Shown here: positions 52,073-60,200 of the stretch, one piece after another
Layout: the number at the start of each line of letters is the position of its first letter
Position numbering within the stretch: position 1 is the stretch's first letter
NCBI RefSeq assembly: GCF_024129865.1
Contig: NZ_JAMYFE010000102.1
Location: 1 to 64,000 of the forward strand
Length of the DNA stretch: 64,000 nt
Source of the DNA: Stieleria tagensis
GTDB lineage: Bacteria > Planctomycetota > Planctomycetia > Pirellulales > Pirellulaceae
Direction of reading: 5' to 3'
Notes under the pieces: model-generated
Told to the model about the DNA's origin: nothing
Database searches by the model: none
The model's input: only the letters and a program-made list of their open reading frames with translations
Translations under genes and position numbers: made by a program

Positions 52073-52649
52073 AATTCGGCGTCTTTTCCAACTGAGTGCA
52101 TCATGCACTCGGTTGCCCAGTGAGCGGTTGAAATGTCTCGCCGGCGAGACATTCTCCAGTTGCCTTTATCATGCAGGCAGTTGAGTGCATCATGCACTCG
52201 GCTGAAATTCGGTACAAAAAATTGCACCGAATTTCCGAAAGCGGTCGAGTCAAAAAATTGAACCGGTCGATTCAGGCAAGCGATTTGTCGGCACACATGG
52301 GAATCCCCATAAGTGAATTGGTGATCTCACTGGGCAGTTGCGGTCATGATGACCGCAACTGGAAAAGACGGGGCTTGCCGGTGCCTACTAAGTTGGTAGG
52401 CACGAAATCAACAGTGCCGTGGCTACCAACTTGGTAGCCACTCGATCCACGGTGCAGAAGTTGACCGCTGCCAATGCGATCGATGAGGCGATTGAGGCGG
52501 GAGAGGCGAAGTCGGTCAGGAACGAAACGGGGCAACCTGTTTATCAACTTGATAAACACGAGATTGCACCAGCCGAAGTTGATCGCCGTGAGTTTGAAAT
52601 GTCCCGACGTCGGGACATTTCGTTAAGCCAACTGTTGACCATGTCAACA
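52045..52649. repeat. Array of about twelve different palindromes
   Basis: Members: 52045-52071 (13-nt arms, one mismatch), 52089-52115 (12-nt arms, TCA centre), 52132-52153 (perfect 22), 52161-52179 (weak), 52178-52204, 52204-52235, 52335-52361 (perfect 13+1+13), 52381-52403, 52419-52441 (perfect 11+1+11), 52538-52558 (perfect 10+1+10), 52596-52621 (perfect 26), 52633-52649. Stems differ in sequence, but several pairs are related: TGGTCAT/CGGTCAT cores, near-identical GAGTGCA stems, and the CTACCAA/TTATCAA cores around a shared C centre. Confidence 0.85.
52171..52437 (+). CDS. Uncertain ORF across the palindrome array
   Basis: 88 codons (MQAVECIMHSAEIRYKKLHR opening; later DLSAHMGIPISELVISLGS, which resembles a short HTH). 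It reads through four or five palindromes, each of which then encodes a short word such as CGHDDRNW or VPTKLVGT. Whether it is translated cannot be told; no ribosome-binding site was seen. A shorter frame, 52054-52184, is also open. Confidence 0.3.
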   Translation: MQAVECIMHSAEIRYKKLHRISESGRVKKLNRSIQASDLSAHMGIPISELVISLGSCGHDDRNWKRRGLPVPTKLVGTKSTVPWLPTW

Positions 52650-52682
52650 TCGAGCGGCGACCCGAAACAACTTTTCTTGTGA
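52419..52682 (+). CDS. Uncertain ORF across the right part of the array
   Basis: 87 codons from a GTG that is itself the first codon of a palindrome. Contains NAIDEAIEAGEAKSVRNETG, a plausible helical piece, then EMSRRRDISLS from the 26-bp palindrome and LLTMSTSS. Overlaps the previous frame by 19 nt. No ribosome-binding site was recognised. Bases 52683-52989 beyond it have no gene but include TTGACA at 52817 and a TAGCGAATC word at 52835. Confidence 0.35.
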   Translation: MATNLVATRSTVQKLTAANAIDEAIEAGEAKSVRNETGQPVYQLDKHEIAPAEVDRREFEMSRRRDISLSQLLTMSTSSGDPKQLFL

Positions 52683-52989
52683 ATGTTGTTGACAACGGTG
52701 GTTGGGATCGGGCAAACTCTGGTTTCTGTCTGGCTGTTGTGGTTGCTTCAAAACGATCATGACTTGACCGACTCGGTTGTTCATCCGAGCGGTGACGACG
52801 CCAAATCGTTGACTTCTTGACAAAGGAAATGCCCTAGCGAATCGATGCGTGAATGGTGCGCGAAGTTTTGATCCGGAAAAGTCCGGGGAGCAATGCCCTA
52901 TTCGGTCGGGAGTCAACGCCCGATTTTTGAAGCGTGTCGATTCGCTTGGGCGTGCGCGTGCCGAATCGGTGCGCAAGGGGATTTTTCCC

Positions 52990-53400
52990 ATGAGTTATCT
53001 ATCAGCCGTCCAGCTGGATCGAGAACCAGGCGACCCAACCCCGAAGCAGATCAGCCGAGAGTGCTCCAAGCTTCGACTGCGGCGATCCATCGTTGAACCG
53101 ATCAGCAATCGAAAGCAGGCGTTGATTCGTCTGCTGAGACGACGCCCAGGGACGACCGTTGCCGAAATCACCAGCGAGTTGCGAACGACTCCGCAAACGG
53201 TGGCCAAGTATCTGGCTGATCTAATAGCCCGCGGCATGGTCGAAGCCAGGGAGGGCAGCTATCCGGTCGGCTATTCAGTCGCCGGCGTTGACATCGATGC
53301 AGAACGCATGGAGTCCGCCGACGCGATCCTGAAGCGTTTCAGAGACCACGCCGTTGCACACGTCAACCGAGCCCGTCGCCCGCTGGCAATGGCCGGCTGA
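52990..53400 (+). CDS. Winged-helix DNA-binding protein
   Basis: 136 residues from the ATG at 52990, with AAGGGG nine bases upstream; a longer frame from 52849 lacks such a site. Residues about 45-115 form a winged helix: KQALIRLLRRRPGTTVAEIT, SELRTTPQTVAKYLADLIAR, GMVEAREGSYPVGYSVAG. A likely transcriptional regulator; it is the first gene after the palindrome array. Confidence 0.75.
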   Translation: MSYLSAVQLDREPGDPTPKQISRECSKLRLRRSIVEPISNRKQALIRLLRRRPGTTVAEITSELRTTPQTVAKYLADLIARGMVEAREGSYPVGYSVAGVDIDAERMESADAILKRFRDHAVAHVNRARRPLAMAG

Positions 53401-53446
53401 GCGTCTTCCTGATCACTCTCGAACCAAACTCTCAAATCAAACTGCA

Positions 53447-53974
53447 ATGATCACAACATCAAACCAGATCGACAAAACCGAAGGCGAGTTGACCCAGCTG
53501 CGATCACTGGACGAAATCCGTCAACGTCGCTTCGAAATGCACCGAAGTCGGAAGCAGTCATTCGCGGACGCAAAGAAACCCGTCGCCCCGCTGGCCGTCA
53601 AAGTTGCTGAGGCAACCAAGCCACCAAAGATCAAGATCGTCTTCACGATGGAGACGCTAGAGCGATACGACACCATTCACGGCACCGTTGAACGAATGGC
53701 AGTTGACCAACCGCTCGATGCGTTGCCGATCGCTCGTGCCCTGCTGGCGTCCCTGTTGCGTCTGTCGTGGGCCAGGGTGTCTGGCAAGAGGCTGACCAAC
53801 CCCGCAGCAACCGAAGTGCCGCACAAGCTGTTCCTGCGACAGGCGGTCACCAAGGACGCTATGCGGCGACTGAACCACGCAATCAAAAAAGAAACGTCCG
53901 CGTCGAACCTGCTGGAATGCTCCCGCGCGTTGCTGGTCTGGCTGGCATCTGATCCGGAGTCAGTGCTGCAATGA
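53447..53974 (+). CDS. Hypothetical protein
   Basis: 175 residues from the ATG at 53447; the frame is open from 53354. Basic, helical: DEIRQRRFEMHRSRKQS, KPPKIKIVFTMETLERYDTI, HKLFLRQAVTKDAMRRLNHA. No family recognised. Overlaps the next gene by 4 nt, so co-translated. Confidence 0.6.
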   Translation: MITTSNQIDKTEGELTQLRSLDEIRQRRFEMHRSRKQSFADAKKPVAPLAVKVAEATKPPKIKIVFTMETLERYDTIHGTVERMAVDQPLDALPIARALLASLLRLSWARVSGKRLTNPAATEVPHKLFLRQAVTKDAMRRLNHAIKKETSASNLLECSRALLVWLASDPESVLQ

Positions 53975-54207
53975 AAGTCACGACCACCACTTGCGGCGTG
54001 CGAGTCCAGGCGTCGACCGCCAAGGAAAACGCAGTTGTCACCGTCATGGTGCAGCTGTTGGCGATGGCAGCAGGTGTCACCGACGAAGAGCAGTCACGTC
54101 ACAGCGTGCAGCAAGGTCCAGATGCGACCTGGCGAAACTGGGTTGAGATCCCCAGTCGGCTGTATTACGGGCCGCTGAAGCAGGCGTCAGGGACGCCCAC
54201 ACGATAG
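53971..54207 (+). CDS. Hypothetical protein
   Basis: 78 residues, start overlapping the previous stop by 4 nt (ATGA). Sequence (TTTCGVRVQASTAKENAVVT; WRNWVEIPSRLYYGPLKQ) not recognised. Bases 54208-54468 between it and the methylase have no convincing gene. Confidence 0.55.
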   Translation: MKVTTTTCGVRVQASTAKENAVVTVMVQLLAMAAGVTDEEQSRHSVQQGPDATWRNWVEIPSRLYYGPLKQASGTPTR

Positions 54208-54468
54208 CTGGCAATCCGCCGGCAAGATGAATGCAGGACAGGCCGCATCGGCCGTCCGCGAACCACAGGACCAGATTCCGCTGGCGGTGATGAGTGTCAC
54301 CCAAGGGGACGAAGTCCGCGCTGGATGAATCGGTATTAACGAACACTTGCCGATTGTTGGTGTCGACCATGCTTTTGCTCCGAATCATTGAAAAACGCAG
54401 CGATTGGGTATTGCGCCATCCACTCCGCGGCGCTAAAAAGACGGTCATCCAACACGTCAGAGATCACC

Positions 54469-55296
54469 ATGAAAGCAACAACCAAACGCAGATCCGCACC
54501 TATCAAATGGCATGGTGGGAAGCACTACCTTGCAGAACGCATTGTCGGGTTGATGCCGAAGCATGTGCACTACGTGGAGCCGTTTTTCGGTGGCGGAGCT
54601 GTCTTGTTCCGCAAGCCCGGGTTAATGATTGATCGACACTCCGAAGTGATCAACGATCGCTACGGTGAGTTGACAAACTTTTGGCGTGTTTTGCAGTCGG
54701 CCGCCGATTTTGAAGAGTTTAAAAAACGCGTCAGCTTGACACCGTTTTCGAAAGTTGAGTTTGAGCGTGCTTGTAATGTTGTTGACGGCACTAGCACCGA
54801 CAGAGCGATTGCGTTCTTCATTCGGTACCGACAGTCACGACAGGGCCTTGGACGAGACTTTGCGACCATGTCCCGCAGTCGCACACGCCGGGGCATGAAC
54901 GAACAAGTTTCGTCTTGGCTGTCTGCCATCGAGGGATTGGATGAAGCACACGAACGGCTGCAGCGAGTTGTGATCTACTGCGAGGATGCCCGCCAAGTGA
55001 TTGAGCGGGAAGATTCAGCGCATACGTTTTTCTACTGCGATCCGCCATACCTATCGTCGACTCGGGTTGTGAAGCAAGCCTACACATGCGAGATGAACGA
55101 CGAGGATCATGCGGGGCTTTTGTCAACACTCGCGAAGCTTCAGGGGAAGTTCGCGTTGAGCGGCTACCGATGCGATCTCTACGACAGCGTTGCGTCAAAG
55201 CACGGATGGCAACGAACGGACATTGAAATCGACAACAAAGCGTCAAGTCAGAAGACGAAGCCGAAAAAGGTCGAGTCAGTTTGGACCAACTACTGA
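54469..55296 (+). CDS. Dam-type N6-adenine DNA methyltransferase (orphan)
   Basis: 275 residues from the ATG at 54469; a TTG at 54388 would add 27 residues. D12-class layout: the cofactor-binding WHGGKHYL at residues 14-21 and YVEPFFGGGAVLF, a helical target-recognition region (about 75-170), then the catalytic DPPY at 191-194 in FFYCDPPYLSS. GATC is the usual target of this class, but the target here is unknown. No restriction enzyme lies beside it. A phage-type Dam may shield element DNA from host restriction or regulate its genes. Its 3' end overlaps the convergent 55290 gene by 7 nt. Confidence 0.87.
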   Translation: MKATTKRRSAPIKWHGGKHYLAERIVGLMPKHVHYVEPFFGGGAVLFRKPGLMIDRHSEVINDRYGELTNFWRVLQSAADFEEFKKRVSLTPFSKVEFERACNVVDGTSTDRAIAFFIRYRQSRQGLGRDFATMSRSRTRRGMNEQVSSWLSAIEGLDEAHERLQRVVIYCEDARQVIEREDSAHTFFYCDPPYLSSTRVVKQAYTCEMNDEDHAGLLSTLAKLQGKFALSGYRCDLYDSVASKHGWQRTDIEIDNKASSQKTKPKKVESVWTNY

Positions 55297-55796
55297 GCCT
55301 TTCGAACGTTCATCAACGTTGACAAAATCATTTCGTCTGACAAGTCTGGGCACTTGGCTTTATTTCGTACGAACTGGCAGAGTTGCCTCGCTTCGCGAGG
55401 GTGACAAACCAAGTTGTCGACCGTCTGATTTTTGTACATGTCCACATGAGCATTCACCAACAGATCGCGAAAGGCGTCAGGCTTCATTTTGCAACCTGCG
55501 TCCTTCAGGCGTTTATCAAGCCTTCGGTTTGTTCGCTCTCGCTTTAGTCCTTTGGGGCAGTCCTTTTTCTTTCGAATGTTCAACAACGTCTTCAGTGGGA
55601 CCACATCAGGCATCCATTCAAGGTCGGTATCTTTGCGGACGATCTCGCAGTACTCCCTTGCCTGGCTTGGCTCGCACACCAAGTCATCTAGCGTTTTGCC
55701 GGGCATGTGCTCAGCAAAGAGTCCAAGCAGGCGTTTCTTGAATTGCTCGGGAGTGTCTGACGATTTACAAGCTGCCAATTCTGCTTTAAGTCTCAT
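55290..55796 (-). CDS. Opposite-strand protein with a duplicated domain
   Basis: About 168 residues from the ATG at 55796 (MRLKAELAACKSS). Two consecutive halves are alike: KTLDDLVCEPSQAREYCEIV against QTVDNLVCHPREARQLCQFV, each ending in LKTLLNIRKK or LSTLMNVRKA. Each half contains two Cys residues. It is the only gene of the element on the minus strand, set beside the methylase, so it is a candidate cargo gene. Family not recognised. Frame upstream to 55913 is open but without a start I trust. Confidence 0.7.
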   Translation of the reverse strand: MRLKAELAACKSSDTPEQFKKRLLGLFAEHMPGKTLDDLVCEPSQAREYCEIVRKDTDLEWMPDVVPLKTLLNIRKKKDCPKGLKRERTNRRLDKRLKDAGCKMKPDAFRDLLVNAHVDMYKNQTVDNLVCHPREARQLCQFVRNKAKCPDLSDEMILSTLMNVRKAQ

Positions 55797-56075
55797 TGCG
55801 GGTCCGTCTGAGTGTTCGAAAACAAGCTGTGTAGAAATCTCACAAGAGTGTAGTCGACCCCGCCATGCCGAGGGGTGTCGGATTGCACGATCCGGGTCCT
55901 TTCCAGAGGGCATTGCGGGGGTATCCGCTCGAAGAGCTTTTGGTGGCAGGTAAAATTTGGACTATTGCCATCACCGTCACTGCCGACGACCCGGCGACTG
56001 ACAACGAACTGACCGGACGTGACAGCGATCCCTGCAATCCTGAATCGCATCATCACCGATCAGGGAGGGAATCAG

Positions 56076-56294
56076 ATGCAATCGTTTAAGGTGGCCGCGG
56101 GAGTGTTTGTCGAGGTCTGCGAAGTGAACCAGCGGAACTGGCGATCGTTCAAGACCACCAAAGAAAACCGATTCAATGAACCGATCAGCCGAACCCGATC
56201 GACGGTGCTTTTCCGATCCGGCCGCTGGATGATGCGGGTCAAGCCGGATTTCGTTCAAATGCACAACGGGCTTCGGTGGGTGCGGATGAAGTGA
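56076..56294 (+). CDS. Small basic protein
   Basis: 72 residues from the ATG at 56076, seven bases after AGGGAGGG. Basic with aromatic residues (NQRNWRSFKTTKENRF; VLFRSGRWMMRVKPDFVQMH). No family recognised. Bases 55797-56075 upstream contain no other gene I can support. Confidence 0.6.
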   Translation: MQSFKVAAGVFVEVCEVNQRNWRSFKTTKENRFNEPISRTRSTVLFRSGRWMMRVKPDFVQMHNGLRWVRMK

Positions 56295-56386
56295 TCATTT
56301 AGCGAATCAGCCCTGGAGGTTGATACAGGTTACGAACCAAGCCAAGATAAGGCACAAACTCAGTTGCCTGTGCGAGTGCGAGAACA

Positions 56387-56794
56387 ATGAAAATGATTCG
56401 TGACATGGACTTGGTTCGCCGGATACTGCTGACAATCCGAAACTGGGAGGGCAGGCCAGACATTTACCAAGTCTACGCTTCGGTCAAAAATCTTGCCGCG
56501 GAAGATCACGACCCAGATCCGATCCGATTCATGGACGATTCGTTTCATTATCACATGGAGATCATGATTGCCGAGAACCTTATTCAGTGTAGCCACGGGG
56601 CAGTAGATTGCTTTGATGAGTTTTTCGACATCGTTCTAACGTGGACTGGCCAAGATCTTGCCAGCAACATCGCCAACGATTCAGTTTGGAATCGTGTGCA
56701 TGGAAAAATGAGGTCCTCGGGGCTCACGGCCATTGGATTCGAGTTGATAAAGAAGTTCGCAACCGAGTTTACTGCGCAGCAATTTCGTTCTTAG
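56387..56794 (+). CDS. DUF2513 family protein
   Basis: 135 residues. Opening MIRDMDLVRRILLTIRNWEG and the C-terminal LTWTGQDLASNIANDSVW are the DUF2513 pattern (DMDL..ILL... and LTW.G...). DUF2513 proteins occur in phages and mobile elements; function unknown. It is the last gene before the right attachment site. Confidence 0.82.
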   Translation: MKMIRDMDLVRRILLTIRNWEGRPDIYQVYASVKNLAAEDHDPDPIRFMDDSFHYHMEIMIAENLIQCSHGAVDCFDEFFDIVLTWTGQDLASNIANDSVWNRVHGKMRSSGLTAIGFELIKKFATEFTAQQFRS

Positions 56795-56826
56795 AGTCTT
56801 GGCAGAATTACCTGCCCAGATCATTC

Positions 56827-56843
56827 GGTATACCCGGTATACC
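56827..56843 (+). promoter_or_regulatory. Integrase arm-type sites at the right end
   Basis: GGTATACCC at 56827-56835 directly followed by GGTATACC (56836-56843). With 56826 this forms the exact reverse complement of 40681-40698. It lies 110 bp before attR. Confidence 0.65.
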
Positions 56844-56953
56844 TCTAAGCGTTGAAAACCGTTGTTTTTGGTTGATTGCCGCTGCCTGAGAAAATGAGAT
56901 TCACACGGCAAAACACGGTAAATCCCGAGAGAAAGCACAAAGCTTAGATGCCC

Positions 56954-56994
56954 TTAGGAATGAGCTGCTCTATCCAGCTGAGCTACGGGAGCGA
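56954..56994. repeat. attR: 41-bp copy of the tRNA-Arg 5' half
   Basis: Exact copy of 40458-40498. It is not a second tRNA: there is no T arm, variable loop or 3' acceptor strand. The sequence to its right (56995-57253) carries no gene and should contain the original upstream region of the tRNA on the minus strand. Confidence 0.93.
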
Positions 56995-57253
56995 TTGGAG
57001 ACGCGCGATGGGTGCACTTTGACAGCCGACTGTTTTAGCTTGCCGCCGCGGCGAAGAAAACACACCCACTTCACTGTGGGGCACCAATTTTAGGTTGTCG
57101 GACCGTATTTTCCAGCAAACATTTGCGGCGCGGTTGTGGTTGGCGTCATACTAGCCAGCCGAAAAGTAGGCCGGCGACCTGAGTCGAACTGGGATTGCCC
57201 GCTGAATGTTGTCTTTTGGAACCGTCCACCTTGGACCATAAGGGGAAAGAAAC

Positions 57254-60200
57254 GTGTTTCTTTCACAGAAGTCTTCACGACTGGCACAGATTTGTCTCGT
57301 CACACTGTTACTGGCCCAGTTGTACGGCGTCCCGTTGCCGGCCTGGGGCCAGGATTCCGCTGCTGACGAATCAGCGGCGATCGAGCGTGAACGGGTGATG
57401 GCGGATCGTTTTCTGCAAGTCTTGCAGCGGCGTCCTCGACCAGGAACGTCACTGGACCGCGTCTATGGGTTCCATGTTCAGAACGGTTCCTTGGACGAAT
57501 TCATTGATTCGTTGGATGTCCCCGACGATGCCGAAGACGCCGGCCAACAGCGAATGATTCTGGGACTGTTGCAAACCCAGCGTGGGCAACAGGCGCTGGC
57601 GGCCGAGGCGTTTGCCAAAGCCGAACAGTTGCTGCCAGACGATTTTGCCGCCAGCTATTACTTGGGCCGCAGTTTGCTGGCCATCGGTCAAACTGAAAAA
57701 GCGGCCGCTGCGATCCAGCGGGCCGTCGACCGCAAACCGCCACGCAACGAAGCCTTGCCGGTGTTCACCGAACTCGGTCGCATCTACGGCCGTGCCGGGC
57801 AAGCTGAAAAAGCGCTGGCGGTTTGGAAACAACTCGAATCGCTGTTCCCAGGTGACTCGCGTGTGGGCGGCCAGATCGCGACCACATTGGCAGAAGAAGG
57901 CAATTTGGATGAAGCGCTGCGACGTTTCGAAGCGTTGGCCACGACCGCGCGGAAGGATGATGAAAAGATTGCCTTTGCCGTGCAAGCCGCCGAGATGCAG
58001 CGGCGATTGGGGCAAACCGAACAAGCCACCGCGGCGCTGGAAAAAATCCTTTCGCGCTTGCGTCCCGGCAGTTGGTTGTACAGCGATGTTCGCAATCGTA
58101 TCGAAGACGGCTTTCTTAAATCGGGTGACTACGACGCACTGGCCGACTACTACAAACAGAAGCTGGCGGATTCCCCGGACGATTTGGCGTTGCAAGTCCG
58201 GCTGGGCCGCATCTTGGTTTCGGCGCGACGCTTGGACGAAGCCGCCAAGACGTTGCAGGGTGCCGTCGAAAAAGCACCGGATGACCCCGAGGTTCGATTG
58301 GCGCTGGTCGATGTGTTGGTCAGCAAAGGTGAGATGGCTGGTGCGGCGGAGCAATACAAACAATTGGCCGCTAACGACCCGAGCAACCCAGACTATCTGC
58401 TGCGGTGGGGCCAGATCTTGCTGGAGGACGAAAAACAACCGCTGGAGAATCGCCGCCAAGCCGCGGTCGATATCTGGAAACGGTTGGCAAAAAATCGATC
58501 CGAAGACGCGGTCACGCTGTCGCAAATCGCCGATCGGATGCGTGGGATCGACCGCAAGGAAGACGCGATTGCCTTGTATCGCCAAGCCATTGACGTCGAC
58601 CCCGAATCGCCTCAGTACCGCGAGTACTTAGGTGAATACCTGCACCAGCTTGATCGCAAAGACGATGCGATCGAAGTTTGGCGATCCATGGCCGAAGGAG
58701 ACCGGCGCAGTCGAGATTCGCTGGTCCGGTTGGCCGAGGTGTTTGGCACGTTTGACGAAAATCAAATGGCGTTGCAGGCTTGGAAAGACGCCTCGGAATT
58801 GGATCTGACCTTTGCCCAGGAATTGCGCTACGCCAAAGTGCTTCGCGAAGCCAAACAGTTTGATCAAGCGTTTGTGCGTCTCGATGCGGCAGGCTCGATC
58901 GCGGAAACACCGGACGAACAAGAACAACTGCTCAAAGACCGCATTGTCACGTATCAGCAGGCCGGTACGCTGGCCGAGCAAATCGCCGCGCGACAGGCCG
59001 CTGAACCGACAACCGAAAATTTGCGGCAGCTAGCGATGATGCATTCGGCCGCCGGTCAGTTGACCGAAGCCGCCGAGTCGATCGCCAAGGCACAGCAGCT
59101 GTCGCCTGAAGATGTGGATGTCTTGATCATCGCTGCGGAAATCCAGGAACGGCAAAACCGGTTCGCCGATGCTGCGGAAACCTTTGAGAAACTGGCGGCG
59201 GTCGACACGCGATTCCGCACCAACTATCTGGAACGCGTCGCCGACCTGCAAATGCGATTGGGGCAGGTCGATGAAGCCCTGTTGACTTGTGATTCATTGA
59301 TCGACGCCAATCCCGCCAGCCCCGAATCCTATCAGTTTCTAGCGCGTCTGGCGTTTCGGGCTGGACGCGATGACCAAGGCTTCACAGCGCTGCGGCGGGC
59401 AATGAATGTCGCGCCACGTGATAACGGCCCGCGCAAGATGTTGGCATCTACGTTTGCCGATCGCTACCGAACCGAAGAGGCGATTGAGTTGTACTGGCAA
59501 GCGATGCGCTATGAAAACGAAACGGATGGCCGCATCGGGATGATCAAGCGTCTGGCGCCGCTGTATGAGCGCAAGGCTGAAATCGATGAATTGATTCGTC
59601 GGATCGACGAAATGGGACGCGAAGATGTGGACACACGAACCACGCAATTGATGACCGCCGCGGCCTATGAGGCGGTGCAAGACTATGGGGCGGCACGCTC
59701 GGCCATCGACCGCCTGCTGGCCAATCAGCCGCGCGACGTGACGTTGCTCGAGAGCATGGTCCGCTTGAGCGATCTGTCGGACGAAGTGTTGTTGGCTGCG
59801 GAGTTTCAGGAGCGGATTGTCGGGCTTGCCGACACCCCGGAAAACCGTTTCAAACTGGTCCAATTGCAACTCGATGCCGACCTGATCGACATCAAAACGG
59901 CGCTCAATCAACGGATCGCCCTGGCCAGCGATCCGCAGCGATTGGGGTTGATGATCCGATCCGCCACCGCCCGCGGTGATCACGAAGCAGGTATCGCGAT
60001 CTGTGAAGAAGTTCTGCGCCGCGACCCCAGTTTGTGGGACATCAAACTGACTCTGGCTGAGTTGCTGTTGTACCAAACGGAAACTGATAGCGAAGCCGAA
60101 ACCGACGGCGAACCGGCAGCGAAGGATGACAACCCGATTCCCGCGCCGCATCGTCGAGCGATGGAGCTGGCCGATGAAGTCCGCTCGATGGATGTTGCAC

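Noticed and set aside
52054-52296. Minus-strand 80-codon frame across the palindromes
   Set aside because: Palindromes give similar words on both strands, so an open reverse frame is expected; no other support.
52045-52649. CRISPR array
   Set aside because: There is no constant repeat and no regular spacing; the palindromes differ in sequence and no cas gene is present.
54077-54448. Minus-strand 123-codon frame between the 53971 gene and Dam
   Set aside because: It overlaps the supported 53971 gene, has no recognisable motif and no clear ribosome-binding site.
56954-56994. Second tRNA-Arg
   Set aside because: Only the 5' half is present, without T arm and 3' acceptor strand; it is the attachment-site copy.
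57449-60151. Long minus-strand and shifted open frames inside the TPR gene
   Set aside because: They are shadows: the frame from 57254 has a signal peptide, a ribosome-binding site and continuous TPR repeats.
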